DNA from: JAABTH01 sp964390725
GTDB taxonomy: Bacteria; Bacillota; Dethiobacteria; DTU022
Reading direction: 5' to 3'
DNA: 64,000 nt
Assembly (NCBI GenBank): GCA_964390725.1
Contig: CAYMIW010000005.1
Coordinates: 53,513 to 117,512 of the forward strand
The position numbers and the translations under genes were made by a program. The notes under the pieces were generated by a model that saw only the letters and a program-made list of their open reading frames with translations, was not told the origin of the DNA and searched no databases. Position 1 is the first letter of the stretch; each line of letters opens with the position of its first letter. This document shows, piece by piece, positions 44,123 through 52,118 of the stretch.

Positions 44123-45501
44123 TGATCAGGTAAACCTGTTTTCGACAGAAGCTGCACTTTTTCTATATAGGCGTCTACGTTGAATTTAGAGCGGCTTCCG
44201 CGATAGCTCATATAGCGTATTTTGCCAAAAACCGTTCGCTCCCCCCAGGCCCGATCATGAACCCCGCCCAGGCTCCAGGCTATCCCGGCGTAGCCGTTTG
44301 GATCCCGCCCGTCCAGTGAATACCTGTCGTTCAGGTATATGGCTATTCCCATGGCTTCTTCAGGGCTTTCTGTCCACTCAAGAATCTTTTTGGCCCAGTA
44401 CATCCTCAGGTACCCGGGCATTATTCCAGTAAGGAGCATTTCTTTCTGGGCGGCATTCCAGAGAGGGTCATGAGTTTCAGCCGCTTTAAATTCTTCCAAC
44501 GAATAAAGATGTTCCCGCGGATCTTCGCGGTGCTTGGCCAATGTTTCAGCGGCCCAGCGCGGGAAGCACTTAACACTGTCATAGCTGCTGTTATAAAAAC
44601 AAAAGTTGTCGGATAGTTCTCGCCTGATAATCAACTCTTCGAGGAAAGCTTCATTATTTATTTCAGGTGTTGCAGAGCCTTTTACAATTAAAGCAAGCCG
44701 CTGGGCGCTGAGATGACCAAAATGTAAGTAAGGAGAAAGGCCTGATTGGGCCTGCTTGTTGGGGTCATTCCTGTCCCTGGAGTAATTAACCAGCCCGGTT
44801 TCAACAAACGATTGCATCAGCATTTGGGATTGACCTGTTCCGGGTTGATGACCGGCTGGTATTTTAATCATCCTGTTGAGATTTAGAAGATCACATATAT
44901 GATCCCAGTTGACTGTCGGGATGCTAACGTTATAGCTAAAAGGATGCCTGATTGGTGGAGGTATGTCGACTAAAAAACGGGAAAGCAGTTGTTTTATCTT
45001 GGGGCGAAAGGTATAAGCCGCATATTCCTGTTTTGGCGAGGCAAACCAACACGGGACTATATTGTGTGCATCAACTTCTACATGAGATATGCCTAGTTTT
45101 TCAGTGAGCGATTGTTTCCACTGGCGGCTGATTTTCAGCGGGGAAAAATCGCTTACCAGGAGTCCGGCCTTGTAGCTGCGGATTAAGCGGTATATTTCTG
45201 TTTCAGGTTCGCCGTAGAGCATGATCAGGGGAATATGGTGTTTTCTGAGGGTCTCTTCGGTTTCAATAAGACCGTTGATCATGAACCGGTAGTGTGCCGC
45301 GGTTGCGCCAGGGTAATTACCGGTCAGGCAAAAAACAGCTAAAAGAGGTTTTTTAAGTTCAACAGCCCTTTTTTGGGCATAGATCAGGGCCCAGTTATCT
45401 TCAAAACGCTGATCTCTGCTGATCCATAAAATAACGGGGCCAGCCAGCGCGGGCAGATTATTCAAAAATCTGACTCGCTGTTCATCAATGTCTGTGTTCA
45501 T
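44119..45501 (-). CDS. phr: Class II CPD photolyase
   Basis: 460 aa. Light-driven repair of cyclobutane pyrimidine dimers using FADH-. The class II signatures are present: PVILWISRDQRFEDNWAL at the N-terminus, a SPYLHFGHLSAQR segment (about 251-263), ELIIRRELSDNFCFYN (about 285-300), MYWAKKILEW (about 366-375) and WGERTVFGKIRYMSYRG near the end. Class II photolyases occur in several anaerobic clostridia and methanogens. ATG follows GGAAGAG. Convergent, with a 4-nt overlap, with the nitrilase gene. Confidence 0.9.
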   Translation of the reverse strand: MNTDIDEQRVRFLNNLPALAGPVILWISRDQRFEDNWALIYAQKRAVELKKPLLAVFCLTGNYPGATAAHYRFMINGLIETEETLRKHHIPLIMLYGEPETEIYRLIRSYKAGLLVSDFSPLKISRQWKQSLTEKLGISHVEVDAHNIVPCWFASPKQEYAAYTFRPKIKQLLSRFLVDIPPPIRHPFSYNVSIPTVNWDHICDLLNLNRMIKIPAGHQPGTGQSQMLMQSFVETGLVNYSRDRNDPNKQAQSGLSPYLHFGHLSAQRLALIVKGSATPEINNEAFLEELIIRRELSDNFCFYNSSYDSVKCFPRWAAETLAKHREDPREHLYSLEEFKAAETHDPLWNAAQKEMLLTGIMPGYLRMYWAKKILEWTESPEEAMGIAIYLNDRYSLDGRDPNGYAGIAWSLGGVHDRAWGERTVFGKIRYMSYRGSRSKFNVDAYIEKVQLLSKTGLPDH

Positions 45502-45594
45502 AGCACTTCTCTTCCAATTATTTTAGGTAAGGGGTTAAGAATTAGGTTAATAATAACCTCAACAGGTAAGAAGGGCAAGTGAAAATAAAAAAGG

Positions 45595-45623
45595 TTGACA
45601 TGCTGATTCAATTAGGTTATACT
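45595..45623 (+). promoter_or_regulatory. Sigma-A promoter upstream of tandem riboswitches
   Basis: TTGACA, 17 nt, TATACT. Transcription would start near 45630, giving a leader of about 345 nt that includes both riboswitches. Confidence 0.85.
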
Positions 45624-45644
45624 TTTAACAAGCATATGTGTGGA

Positions 45645-45746
45645 TTTCCTGAACGATAAAGGCAAACCTGTCGAAAGACAGGGACGCAAAGCATAAGGGC
45701 CTAAAGCTCAGCATGAGCCAAGGCAGCCTGGCTACCGAAACAGGTT
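45645..45746 (+). ncRNA. c-di-GMP-I (GEMM-I) riboswitch aptamer 1
   Basis: Outer P1 CCTG...CAGG encloses the conserved core AAAGGCAAACC, P2 CTGTC-GAAA-GACAG with a GAAA tetraloop, GGGACGCAAAGC, GGGCCTAAAGC and GGCAGCCTGGCTACCGAAACAGG. All are hallmark positions of the GEMM-I c-di-GMP sensor. It is followed by six T residues, so it may act as a weak terminator on its own. Confidence 0.92.
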
Positions 45747-45827
45747 TTTTGTATTTATTAGTGGAGATAAAGTGGAGGACAAGTAAGCAAGAACCCGGTT
45801 GAGAACAAATCAGCCGGACCAAAAATC

Positions 45828-45927
45828 TACCTGACCGACAAAGGCAAACCTGTTGAAAGACAGGGACGCAAAGTTATAGGGCCTAAAGCTCCATGTGAGA
45901 TAAGGCAGCCTGACTACCGAAACAGGA
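45828..45927 (+). ncRNA. c-di-GMP-I (GEMM-I) riboswitch aptamer 2
   Basis: Second aptamer 80 nt downstream of the first, with AAAGGCAAACC, CTGTTGAAAGACAG (GAAA loop closed by a U-G pair), GGGACGCAAAG, GGGCCTAAAGC and GGCAGCCTGACTACCGAAACAGG. Nucleotides 45833-45843 can pair perfectly (11 bp) with 45942-45952 in the expression platform, a pairing that would compete with P1 and with the terminator. Confidence 0.92.
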
Positions 45928-45949
45928 TTAACCAGTTTCAACTTTGTCG

Positions 45950-45973
45950 GTCCCTCTGAAGGAGGGACTTTTT
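45950..45973 (+). terminator. Riboswitch expression platform: terminator that also hides the SD
   Basis: Stem GTCCCTC/GAGGGAC with loop TGAAG followed by TTTTT, directly before the ATG at 45975. The 3' arm contains the ribosome binding site GGAGGG, so folding would block both transcription and translation. The 5' arm overlaps the alternative helix with aptamer 2 by three bases. Confidence 0.85.
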
Positions 45974-45974
45974 G

Positions 45975-47117
45975 ATGAAGAAGAAAGCGGTATGGGTAAA
46001 AGGTTTGTTAGTTAGCATCATCGTATTGGCAGTAATGGCCGGAGCAGGTTTTTCATTGCTCACCATGGACAGGGAACCACTCACAGCCGGCAAAGTGGAA
46101 GCCGGTGAATATGTTAAGCAGGCTGAAGTAAAAGTTAGCAACAACATTGATAATAATGGTGAAAATGCAGAGGCAACCTCTGGGCTTCAGGCAGTAAATG
46201 AAGACAAGAATGAAATTGTATCCCAGCCGGTTGTTACTGATGCAGCAGTTGAAAAAAGTGCTCAACAGGAAGATCCTGCAGTTAACAGTAGTACAACACC
46301 TGTTGTTGTGCAAACCTCTTTGAAGGCCCCGGTTGATTTCAGGGCCCAGGGTTCATCCAACTCCCAGCAGTCAAACCAGCCAACTGAAATCCCGGCAGCA
46401 TCTCCTGCACCTGAAGTTAAGGTAGAAGAAGCTGGCCGTGGAGCTGATGAGCAGGTTCAGCAAACAGTTCCCGTTACATATTCCTGGGGGAAAACAGGCA
46501 ACTATACCTTCAGAATGGAGGTAAAGGTTGTTAATAATGGTTCGGATTATTCTCGTAATGTTGTAGTATCTGTTCCGTTTTTAGAAAACAGCTCACCTTA
46601 CCAGACGACAACTCTGAAATCGACTAACTATAGTATCATTTCAAGCTCCGGAAGGACCAATACATTTGATCTTGGCGATCTTGCTCCCGGGGAAAGTAAA
46701 ACCATTGTAGCTGATTTTAACATCAGCGTACGATCTCTTTCCATTAATTCAACTAACGAAACTGTTGAAAAAGCACGGAGCATTTACCAGCAGTATGCAG
46801 GTTCAGGAAACTGTCGTGATTTGGCCAGGGCATTTATCAAAAAAGCAAATGATCAGGGGATTAAAGCCCGTGAGGTTGTCGGGTTCGCCCGTCCCCAGCG
46901 TGGAGCAATGACATCCGGTTCTTTGCAGGGATCCCGTCACAGCTGGGCTGAATTTTATGTAGAAGGTCTTGGCTGGGTGCCTGTTGACCTGACATTCCAG
47001 TATTTTGGCGCTTTCCCGCATACCTCGCATATAGTTGAAAGTTACAGCGATCAATCAATAAAAGTTAATTACTCAGGCGGCAGTCTTGGTGCAACCTGGA
47101 GTAATACTATACTTTAA
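45975..47117 (+). CDS. Exported transglutaminase-like protein under c-di-GMP control
   Basis: 380 aa from the ATG at 45975 (GGAGGG 8 nt upstream). An uncleaved signal/anchor helix (about 7-28), a low-complexity linker rich in Gln/Glu/Val/Ser/Pro (about 40-160), a beta domain of the DUF11/Ig kind (about 165-250, YSRNVVVSVPF...DLGDLAPGES) and a C-terminal transglutaminase-like domain (about 265-380). The triad is visible: Cys in GNCRDLARAF, His in SRHSWAEFYV and Asp in WVPVDLTF. It should act on surface proteins or peptidoglycan peptides. It is monocistronic with a strong terminator; c-di-GMP likely switches sessile-state surface remodelling. Confidence 0.88.
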   Translation: MKKKAVWVKGLLVSIIVLAVMAGAGFSLLTMDREPLTAGKVEAGEYVKQAEVKVSNNIDNNGENAEATSGLQAVNEDKNEIVSQPVVTDAAVEKSAQQEDPAVNSSTTPVVVQTSLKAPVDFRAQGSSNSQQSNQPTEIPAASPAPEVKVEEAGRGADEQVQQTVPVTYSWGKTGNYTFRMEVKVVNNGSDYSRNVVVSVPFLENSSPYQTTTLKSTNYSIISSSGRTNTFDLGDLAPGESKTIVADFNISVRSLSINSTNETVEKARSIYQQYAGSGNCRDLARAFIKKANDQGIKAREVVGFARPQRGAMTSGSLQGSRHSWAEFYVEGLGWVPVDLTFQYFGAFPHTSHIVESYSDQSIKVNYSGGSLGATWSNTIL

Positions 47118-47158
47118 TGCATCCCTCCTTCAAGTGAATTAAGAGATGCATTGTTAAC

Positions 47159-47200
47159 CAGGTTAGAGCCCCGGTCCTCCACTACCGGGGCTCTAACCTG
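47159..47200 (+). terminator. Strong terminator of the transglutaminase gene
   Basis: Perfect 17-bp stem CAGGTTAGAGCCCCGGT/ACCGGGGCTCTAACCTG with an 8-nt loop; only a few T residues follow. Confidence 0.8.
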
Positions 47201-47211
47201 TACAATTATAT

Positions 47212-47240
47212 TTGAACCCTCATAGAATAAGGGTTACAAT
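47212..47240 (+). promoter_or_regulatory. Sigma-A promoter of the LOG-family gene
   Basis: TTGAAC, 17 nt, TACAAT, about 50 nt upstream of the ATG at 47290. Confidence 0.6.
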
Positions 47241-47289
47241 AACAGGTGAATATTAATAATGATTCTATTTACATTCGGGAGGAAAACCG

Positions 47290-48120
47290 ATGAATGAAGA
47301 AAAGTATATGCCGCCAAAGGCTTATAAAAATTTGGATTTTTTAAATAGTTCAGACGCAAGGACCATTCGCATCCTGGCTGAGTTTCTTGAACCTCTGCAG
47401 AGGTTCAGGAAAGAGAATATAAAAGATACCATTGTGTTTTTTGGCTCAGCGCGGACAAAAAGCCTGGAGGAGGCAAAAATCCTTTTAAGAGAAGCAGAAG
47501 AAGCTGTATCACTAGCGAAAGTTAACTCAGATAAAGTTTTGAAGCAGAAGCTGGCATTTGCCAGGAACCAGGTATTCATGGCGCAGTACTATGAGGATGC
47601 AAGGTTATTAGCCAGGCGTCTAACTGAATGGTCTCTTTCCCTTAATTCCGGGCAGAGGTATGTAATTTGCTCCGGAGGGGGACCCGGCATGATGGAAGCT
47701 TCAAACAGGGGGGCAGTTGAAGGCGGTGGTAAATCGATCGGTTTAAACATCAGCATACCGACTGAACAGTTTTCTAACCCCTACATTACTCCCGAATTAA
47801 ATTTTGAATTTCACTATTTTTTCATGCGTAAATTCTGGTTTGTTTATCTCGCCAAGGCCCTGGTTATTTTCCCGGGAGGGTTTGGAACTCTCGACGAACT
47901 ATTTGAAGTTCTTACCCTGATCCAGACTGAAAAGGTTCTGAAGAAAATGCCTATCGTTGTATATGGCAAAAAGTACTGGGATCAGATTATTGATATCAAA
48001 AAGATGGCTGATTTTGGTGTAATCGGGGAACAAGATCTTGACCTGATTTATTTCAGCGACAGTGTTGACGACTCTTACAACTATCTGACAGATGAGCTCC
48101 TACGTTTATATCCTGATTAG
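47290..48120 (+). CDS. LOG-family nucleotide hydrolase
   Basis: 276 aa. The LOG family (once misnamed lysine decarboxylase) splits the base from nucleoside monophosphates. Conserved FFGSARTKS (about 50-58), SGGGPGMMEASNRGA (about 133-147) and PGGFGTLDELFE (about 196-207) hold the substrate and catalytic Arg/Glu. It is longer than the 180-190-residue plant-type LOG by an N-terminal part and a loop of about 40 residues at 60-100 (EAKILLREAEEA). ATG follows GGGAGG. Own promoter; the function in bacteria is often purine salvage or moonlighting, not known here. Confidence 0.88.
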   Translation: MNEEKYMPPKAYKNLDFLNSSDARTIRILAEFLEPLQRFRKENIKDTIVFFGSARTKSLEEAKILLREAEEAVSLAKVNSDKVLKQKLAFARNQVFMAQYYEDARLLARRLTEWSLSLNSGQRYVICSGGGPGMMEASNRGAVEGGGKSIGLNISIPTEQFSNPYITPELNFEFHYFFMRKFWFVYLAKALVIFPGGFGTLDELFEVLTLIQTEKVLKKMPIVVYGKKYWDQIIDIKKMADFGVIGEQDLDLIYFSDSVDDSYNYLTDELLRLYPD

Positions 48121-48211
48121 ATTGGGTCGGATAACTGAAAACCGGTTTAAGTAATTTATAGTATGCATGATCCTGGTAATGGCAAGAATAACTGCTAATC
48201 TCCGGGAAACT

Positions 48212-48385
48212 TTAAAATTGTCGGGTGTTTTTTTTCTTTTGCAGTTCGGCCAGCTCTTCTTCGAGTTCTTCCAGTTCCCTGAACATAGCCGGTTTTGGCG
48301 AATGAAAAGGCCACCTGCTTTTAACATCATCAATCCTTTTTATCACTTTCCTTATTTTTTCGTCAATTTCCATGCGGGTATCCAT
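48212..48385 (-). CDS. Small charged coiled-coil protein
   Basis: 57 aa, minus strand between two plus-strand genes. ATG at 48385, directly after a TAG in the same frame; GGAG lies 13 nt upstream, a little far, and a second ATG is four codons in. The protein is MDTRMEIDEKIRKVIKRIDD, a WPFHSPKP break, then a heptad-like ELEELEEELAELQKK helix. No family recognised. The composition and short overlap-free placement suggest a real small gene; the promoter was not identified. Confidence 0.55.
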   Translation of the reverse strand: MDTRMEIDEKIRKVIKRIDDVKSRWPFHSPKPAMFRELEELEEELAELQKKKNTRQF

Positions 48386-48445
48386 CTATTCTGTATTACT
48401 CCTTTGTTTCCTGATAATGGTTTAACTGCTGCTTAGGGTTTATTC

Positions 48446-48474
48446 TTGACGCTGTGATTATTTCCTGCTATAAG
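48446..48474 (+). promoter_or_regulatory. Sigma-A promoter of the trehalose gene
   Basis: TTGACG, 17 nt, TATAAG, about 125 nt upstream of the start at 48599. Confidence 0.65.
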
Positions 48475-48598
48475 AATTTACCTGGAACAGATTGCCATGG
48501 CAAGCAATTATCAGGCCGGTTCGTAAAAAGGGTATGCCAGAGAAGCATAGAAATAGTATAAAGATTGACTTTAGCTGCGGGAAAAAGAGGTGATCATG

Positions 48599-50830
48599 AT
48601 GGAAAAAAGAGAGTCAAAAAAACAAACAGGGAGAATAATAATTGCATCTAACCGTTTACCGGTTAGTGTGGTAAAAAAAGATGGAACCTTTAATATAACC
48701 CCCAGTGTGGGAGGGCTTACAACAGGTTTGTCATCTTTCCATAAGGATAGTAATGGCTTGTGGGTTGGCTGGCCGGGCTTAACACCTGCCGACAAAAATG
48801 ATGGACTTTCCCTGGAGAAGACTCTCCGCAAGGATTATAACTGTTTGCCTGTCTACCTCTCTGCTTCAGATCTTAAAAAATATTATTACGGTTTCAGCAA
48901 CCGGACTCTGTGGCCGCTATTTCATTATTTTACAACGTACAGTGATTATGAAGTGTCCGAATGGAAAGCATATAAAAAAGTAAATCGTCAATTTTGCCGC
49001 AGGTTGATGGAAGTGATAAAACCTGGTGATACAATCTGGATTCATGACTACCATCTGCTGCTGTTGCCGGATATGCTCAGGCAGGAAAAAGTTGATTTGG
49101 CAATCGGTCTCTTTTTGCACATTCCTTTTCCATCGATGGAAATATTCCGTTACCTGCCCTGGCGTGAAGAACTCTTAACCGGTATGCTTGGTTCAGATTT
49201 GATCGGATTCCATACCTATGACTATACCCGCCATTTTCTTAGTTCAGTTTTGCGCATCCTGGGCAGAGAGCAGGAATATGGCCAGGTGGTCGCCGGAAAC
49301 AGGTTGGTGAAAGCTGACACATTTCCCATGGGTATTGATGCAGCCAGGTATTCTGATGCTGTTCATGATGAAAAAGTAATAAAAGAAAGAAAAATATTGC
49401 TTGATAAAATAAAAACAGAAAAAATCCTTTTATCAGTTGATCGGCTTGATTTTTCCAAGGGAATTCCGGAAAGGTTGAGGGCTTATGAGCTGTTTCTTGA
49501 AAAATTTCCAGAATGGCGCAACAAGGTTACCTTTATTATGCTCTGTGTCCCTTCAAGGACCAAAGTTGAACAGTACAAGCTCCTTAAACGCGAAGTAGAT
49601 GAGCTGGTCGGGAAAATTAATGGACGCTTTGGACGCCCGGGTTGGCAGCCCATACTATACATGTACCGTTCAGTCCCATTCGAAGAGCTGGTTGCTCTTT
49701 ACCGGGAAGCCGACCTGGCCCTGGTTACTCCTTTGAGAGATGGCATGAACCTGGTTGCCAAGGAATACCTGGCCTGCCAGGGTGAAACAGGGCGGGGGTC
49801 GCTTATTTTAAGCGAAACAGCTGGAGCTGCTGCTGAGCTTGGCGAAGCAATTATTGTTAATCCCAATGATCTATCCATGGTTGCCGATGCTATAAACCAG
49901 GGTTTGAAAATTGCAGGGGATGAAATAAGAGCGGCAAACGCTTTCATGGTTAAACGAATAAAAAAATACAATATTTATCGGTGGGCTGAAGATTTTGTTG
50001 AGCACCTGACGCTGGCCAGGGGCAGGCAGGAGCAGGCCAAGCAGAGGTTTCTAAGTGAACCCCTGGTTAATCAATTAACAAGTGACTATAAGAAAGCAAA
50101 GAAAAGATTACTTTTACTTGACTATGACGGCACCCTGGTCAAACTGAAAAGAAAGCCGGAGCAGGCCAGCCCGGATCAAAAAGTTCTGGCTTTGCTTACC
50201 TGTTTAAGTAGAGATCCAGCCAATAAAGTGGTAATAATCAGCGGCAGGGACAGAAAAGATCTGGAAGCATGGCTGTGTCAAACCGGGGTTGATATGGTTG
50301 CTGAACACGGTGCCTGGCTTAGGGAAGCTGGCTGGGAAAGCTGGCACCTTAAAGAAGAAGGTCTTAAGGAGAACTGGAAAACCAACTTTTGCCCCATGCT
50401 GGAAATGTTTAGCGAAAGGACTCCGGGTGCTTTTATTGAAGAAAAAACCCATGCCCTGGTCTGGCATTATCGTAAGGCAGAGCCGGATCTCGGCTCCCAG
50501 AGGGCAAAGGAATTGGTAGATGCCCTGCATGATATGCTTTCGGGAACAGGACTCCAGGTTTTACTGGGTAATAAGGTTGTCGAAATAAAGTCTGCCGGAA
50601 TTAACAAGGGCAAGGCTGCCCTTCACTGGTTGGAGAAGGAAGATGAATGGGATTTTCTGTTAGCGATGGGTGATGATTGGACAGATGAAGATATTTTTGA
50701 AGTCATGCCGGATCACTCCTGGAGTGTAAGGGTCGGTTACAAACCTTTCACCAGGGCAGGTTATTTTACAGAATCTCCGGAGACAGTTAATAATCTGCTG
50801 CAGACGCTCTCAAGCTCATTTTGTGATTAA
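48599..50830 (+). CDS. otsAB: Bifunctional trehalose-6-phosphate synthase/phosphatase
   Basis: 743 aa from the ATG at 48599, 8 nt after GAGG; an ATG three bases earlier is equally in frame. The N-terminal GT20 domain (about 10-470) has IIIASNRLPVSV, SVGGLTTGLSSF, WIHDYHLLLLP, the donor-site RLDFSKGIPERLRAYE and TPLRDGMNLVAKEY. The C-terminal HAD phosphatase (about 490-740) begins LLLLDYDGTLVKL and has VIISGRDRKDLEAWL, GINKGKAALHWL and GDDWTDEDIFE. The fusion makes trehalose from UDP-glucose and glucose-6-P, an osmolyte and desiccation protectant. Such fusions exist in other bacteria and eukaryotes. The WYL regulator 51 nt downstream may be co-transcribed. Confidence 0.93.
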   Translation: MEKRESKKQTGRIIIASNRLPVSVVKKDGTFNITPSVGGLTTGLSSFHKDSNGLWVGWPGLTPADKNDGLSLEKTLRKDYNCLPVYLSASDLKKYYYGFSNRTLWPLFHYFTTYSDYEVSEWKAYKKVNRQFCRRLMEVIKPGDTIWIHDYHLLLLPDMLRQEKVDLAIGLFLHIPFPSMEIFRYLPWREELLTGMLGSDLIGFHTYDYTRHFLSSVLRILGREQEYGQVVAGNRLVKADTFPMGIDAARYSDAVHDEKVIKERKILLDKIKTEKILLSVDRLDFSKGIPERLRAYELFLEKFPEWRNKVTFIMLCVPSRTKVEQYKLLKREVDELVGKINGRFGRPGWQPILYMYRSVPFEELVALYREADLALVTPLRDGMNLVAKEYLACQGETGRGSLILSETAGAAAELGEAIIVNPNDLSMVADAINQGLKIAGDEIRAANAFMVKRIKKYNIYRWAEDFVEHLTLARGRQEQAKQRFLSEPLVNQLTSDYKKAKKRLLLLDYDGTLVKLKRKPEQASPDQKVLALLTCLSRDPANKVVIISGRDRKDLEAWLCQTGVDMVAEHGAWLREAGWESWHLKEEGLKENWKTNFCPMLEMFSERTPGAFIEEKTHALVWHYRKAEPDLGSQRAKELVDALHDMLSGTGLQVLLGNKVVEIKSAGINKGKAALHWLEKEDEWDFLLAMGDDWTDEDIFEVMPDHSWSVRVGYKPFTRAGYFTESPETVNNLLQTLSSSFCD

Positions 50831-50881
50831 TTTGGGAGACTTGTAGTCAATTAGGTTTTATTCAGAAAGGTGGGGATGATT

Positions 50882-52009
50882 ATGTCGTCCAGGGCGCCGC
50901 GCTGCCACCACCCCGAGGCAATTGCGAATATTCTGGTTAGAATCCTGGAGAAAACGCCAACCGGTGGAGCGACTATTGAGGACCTGGAAGATGCATACGA
51001 GGAAATCAAGGGGACCTATCCGTCACGAAAAACAATATTTCGGGCAATTGAACGCCTGGAACTGCTATTTGATCCCCTGGCGGCGGGGGAAACACCGGAA
51101 GAAGGAGAAGAGCACGACACAGACCCTAAAACTTTAATTAATGATGATTTGCCGGAACCACTGGCTGGAATAAAAAGAGTTAAGCGAAACAGGAAAACCT
51201 ACTACCTGTTTCACGGTGACATTGCAGCTCCCTCTTTTAATATTAATGAATCAATCTGTATTGCTCTTAGTTTGTATCCGCAGTACAGGGGAATGCTGAA
51301 AGATGCCTATCATAAGATTCTGCGTAAATTGCTGGCCGAAACCCTGGCCGGGGTAAGTATGTATAACCTGCTGATCAACGAAATTGAGAATCATGTATAT
51401 GTTGCTGAACCAGCTCCTGCCGATCCGGACCGTTTCAGCCACTTGGTCAGTGAAGTGTTTACAGCCCTGAGGCAAAAAAAGAGGATAAAAATAAAGTATC
51501 TTAGGACTTATGATGGTGTAGAAACCGAGAGAGTAATCGAGCCACATGGTTTATTATGCCGTTTTAATAATTTCTATCTTACTGGTTATTGCCTCAGCAG
51601 TAAGGCTAACCGTATTTTTCATCTTGTGCATATTCGTGCTCTGGAAATTTTAGAGAGTTCCGAATATAAAATGGCCTCAGGTTATTCTCTTAAACGAGCC
51701 TACAGTAAAGCCTGGGCAACATGGACTTCCGACGAGGGGACCAGGCTGGAATCGGTTAAGCTCCGGGTCAGTCGGGGCACGGCAGAGCGTTTTCGGGAGA
51801 TCATGTTTCATGAATCTCAGCAGATAAAAGAACTGGGCAATGGTGATCTTGAAGTAAGTTACAGATTAACCAGCCCCAATGAAATGATCCCCTGGATTGC
51901 CAGCTGGGGGGCGGAGATCAGAATTCTTGAACCGGAGTGGCTTGCTGTAGAAATAGTCAGCTATCTGGACAGTACCCGGGCCCTGTATGCCTCAAAGCGG
52001 AGAGAATAA
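50882..52009 (+). CDS. WYL-domain transcriptional regulator
   Basis: 375 aa from the ATG at 50882, 8 nt after AAGGTGG. N-terminal winged helix-turn-helix (about 8-62, with SRKTIFRAIERLELLFDP as recognition helix), a variable acidic loop, then a WYL domain (about 180-275; IKIKYLRTYDGVETERVIEPHGLLCRFNNFYLTGYC in sum, with the Arg-rich ligand pocket) and a C-terminal WCX extension (RVSRGTAERFREI...). WYL proteins often respond to nucleic acid or nucleotide ligands. It follows the trehalose gene by 51 nt and may be co-transcribed. Target unknown. Confidence 0.86.
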   Translation: MSSRAPRCHHPEAIANILVRILEKTPTGGATIEDLEDAYEEIKGTYPSRKTIFRAIERLELLFDPLAAGETPEEGEEHDTDPKTLINDDLPEPLAGIKRVKRNRKTYYLFHGDIAAPSFNINESICIALSLYPQYRGMLKDAYHKILRKLLAETLAGVSMYNLLINEIENHVYVAEPAPADPDRFSHLVSEVFTALRQKKRIKIKYLRTYDGVETERVIEPHGLLCRFNNFYLTGYCLSSKANRIFHLVHIRALEILESSEYKMASGYSLKRAYSKAWATWTSDEGTRLESVKLRVSRGTAERFREIMFHESQQIKELGNGDLEVSYRLTSPNEMIPWIASWGAEIRILEPEWLAVEIVSYLDSTRALYASKRRE

Positions 52010-52118
52010 ACCAGGTAATGTTCTAAAAAAACCTTTCCATTCCTGCAGAATAATGATTTAATATAATCCTGGTAAAGTGAATAAGCCATTGGGAAAATGG
52101 GATGGGAACGGTGTACAG

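Noticed and set aside
40943..45501. CRISPR, prophage or defence island in the 40-46 kb region
   Set aside because: The repeats at 45.6-45.9 kb are two riboswitch aptamers, not CRISPR; no cas, phage or nuclease genes are present.
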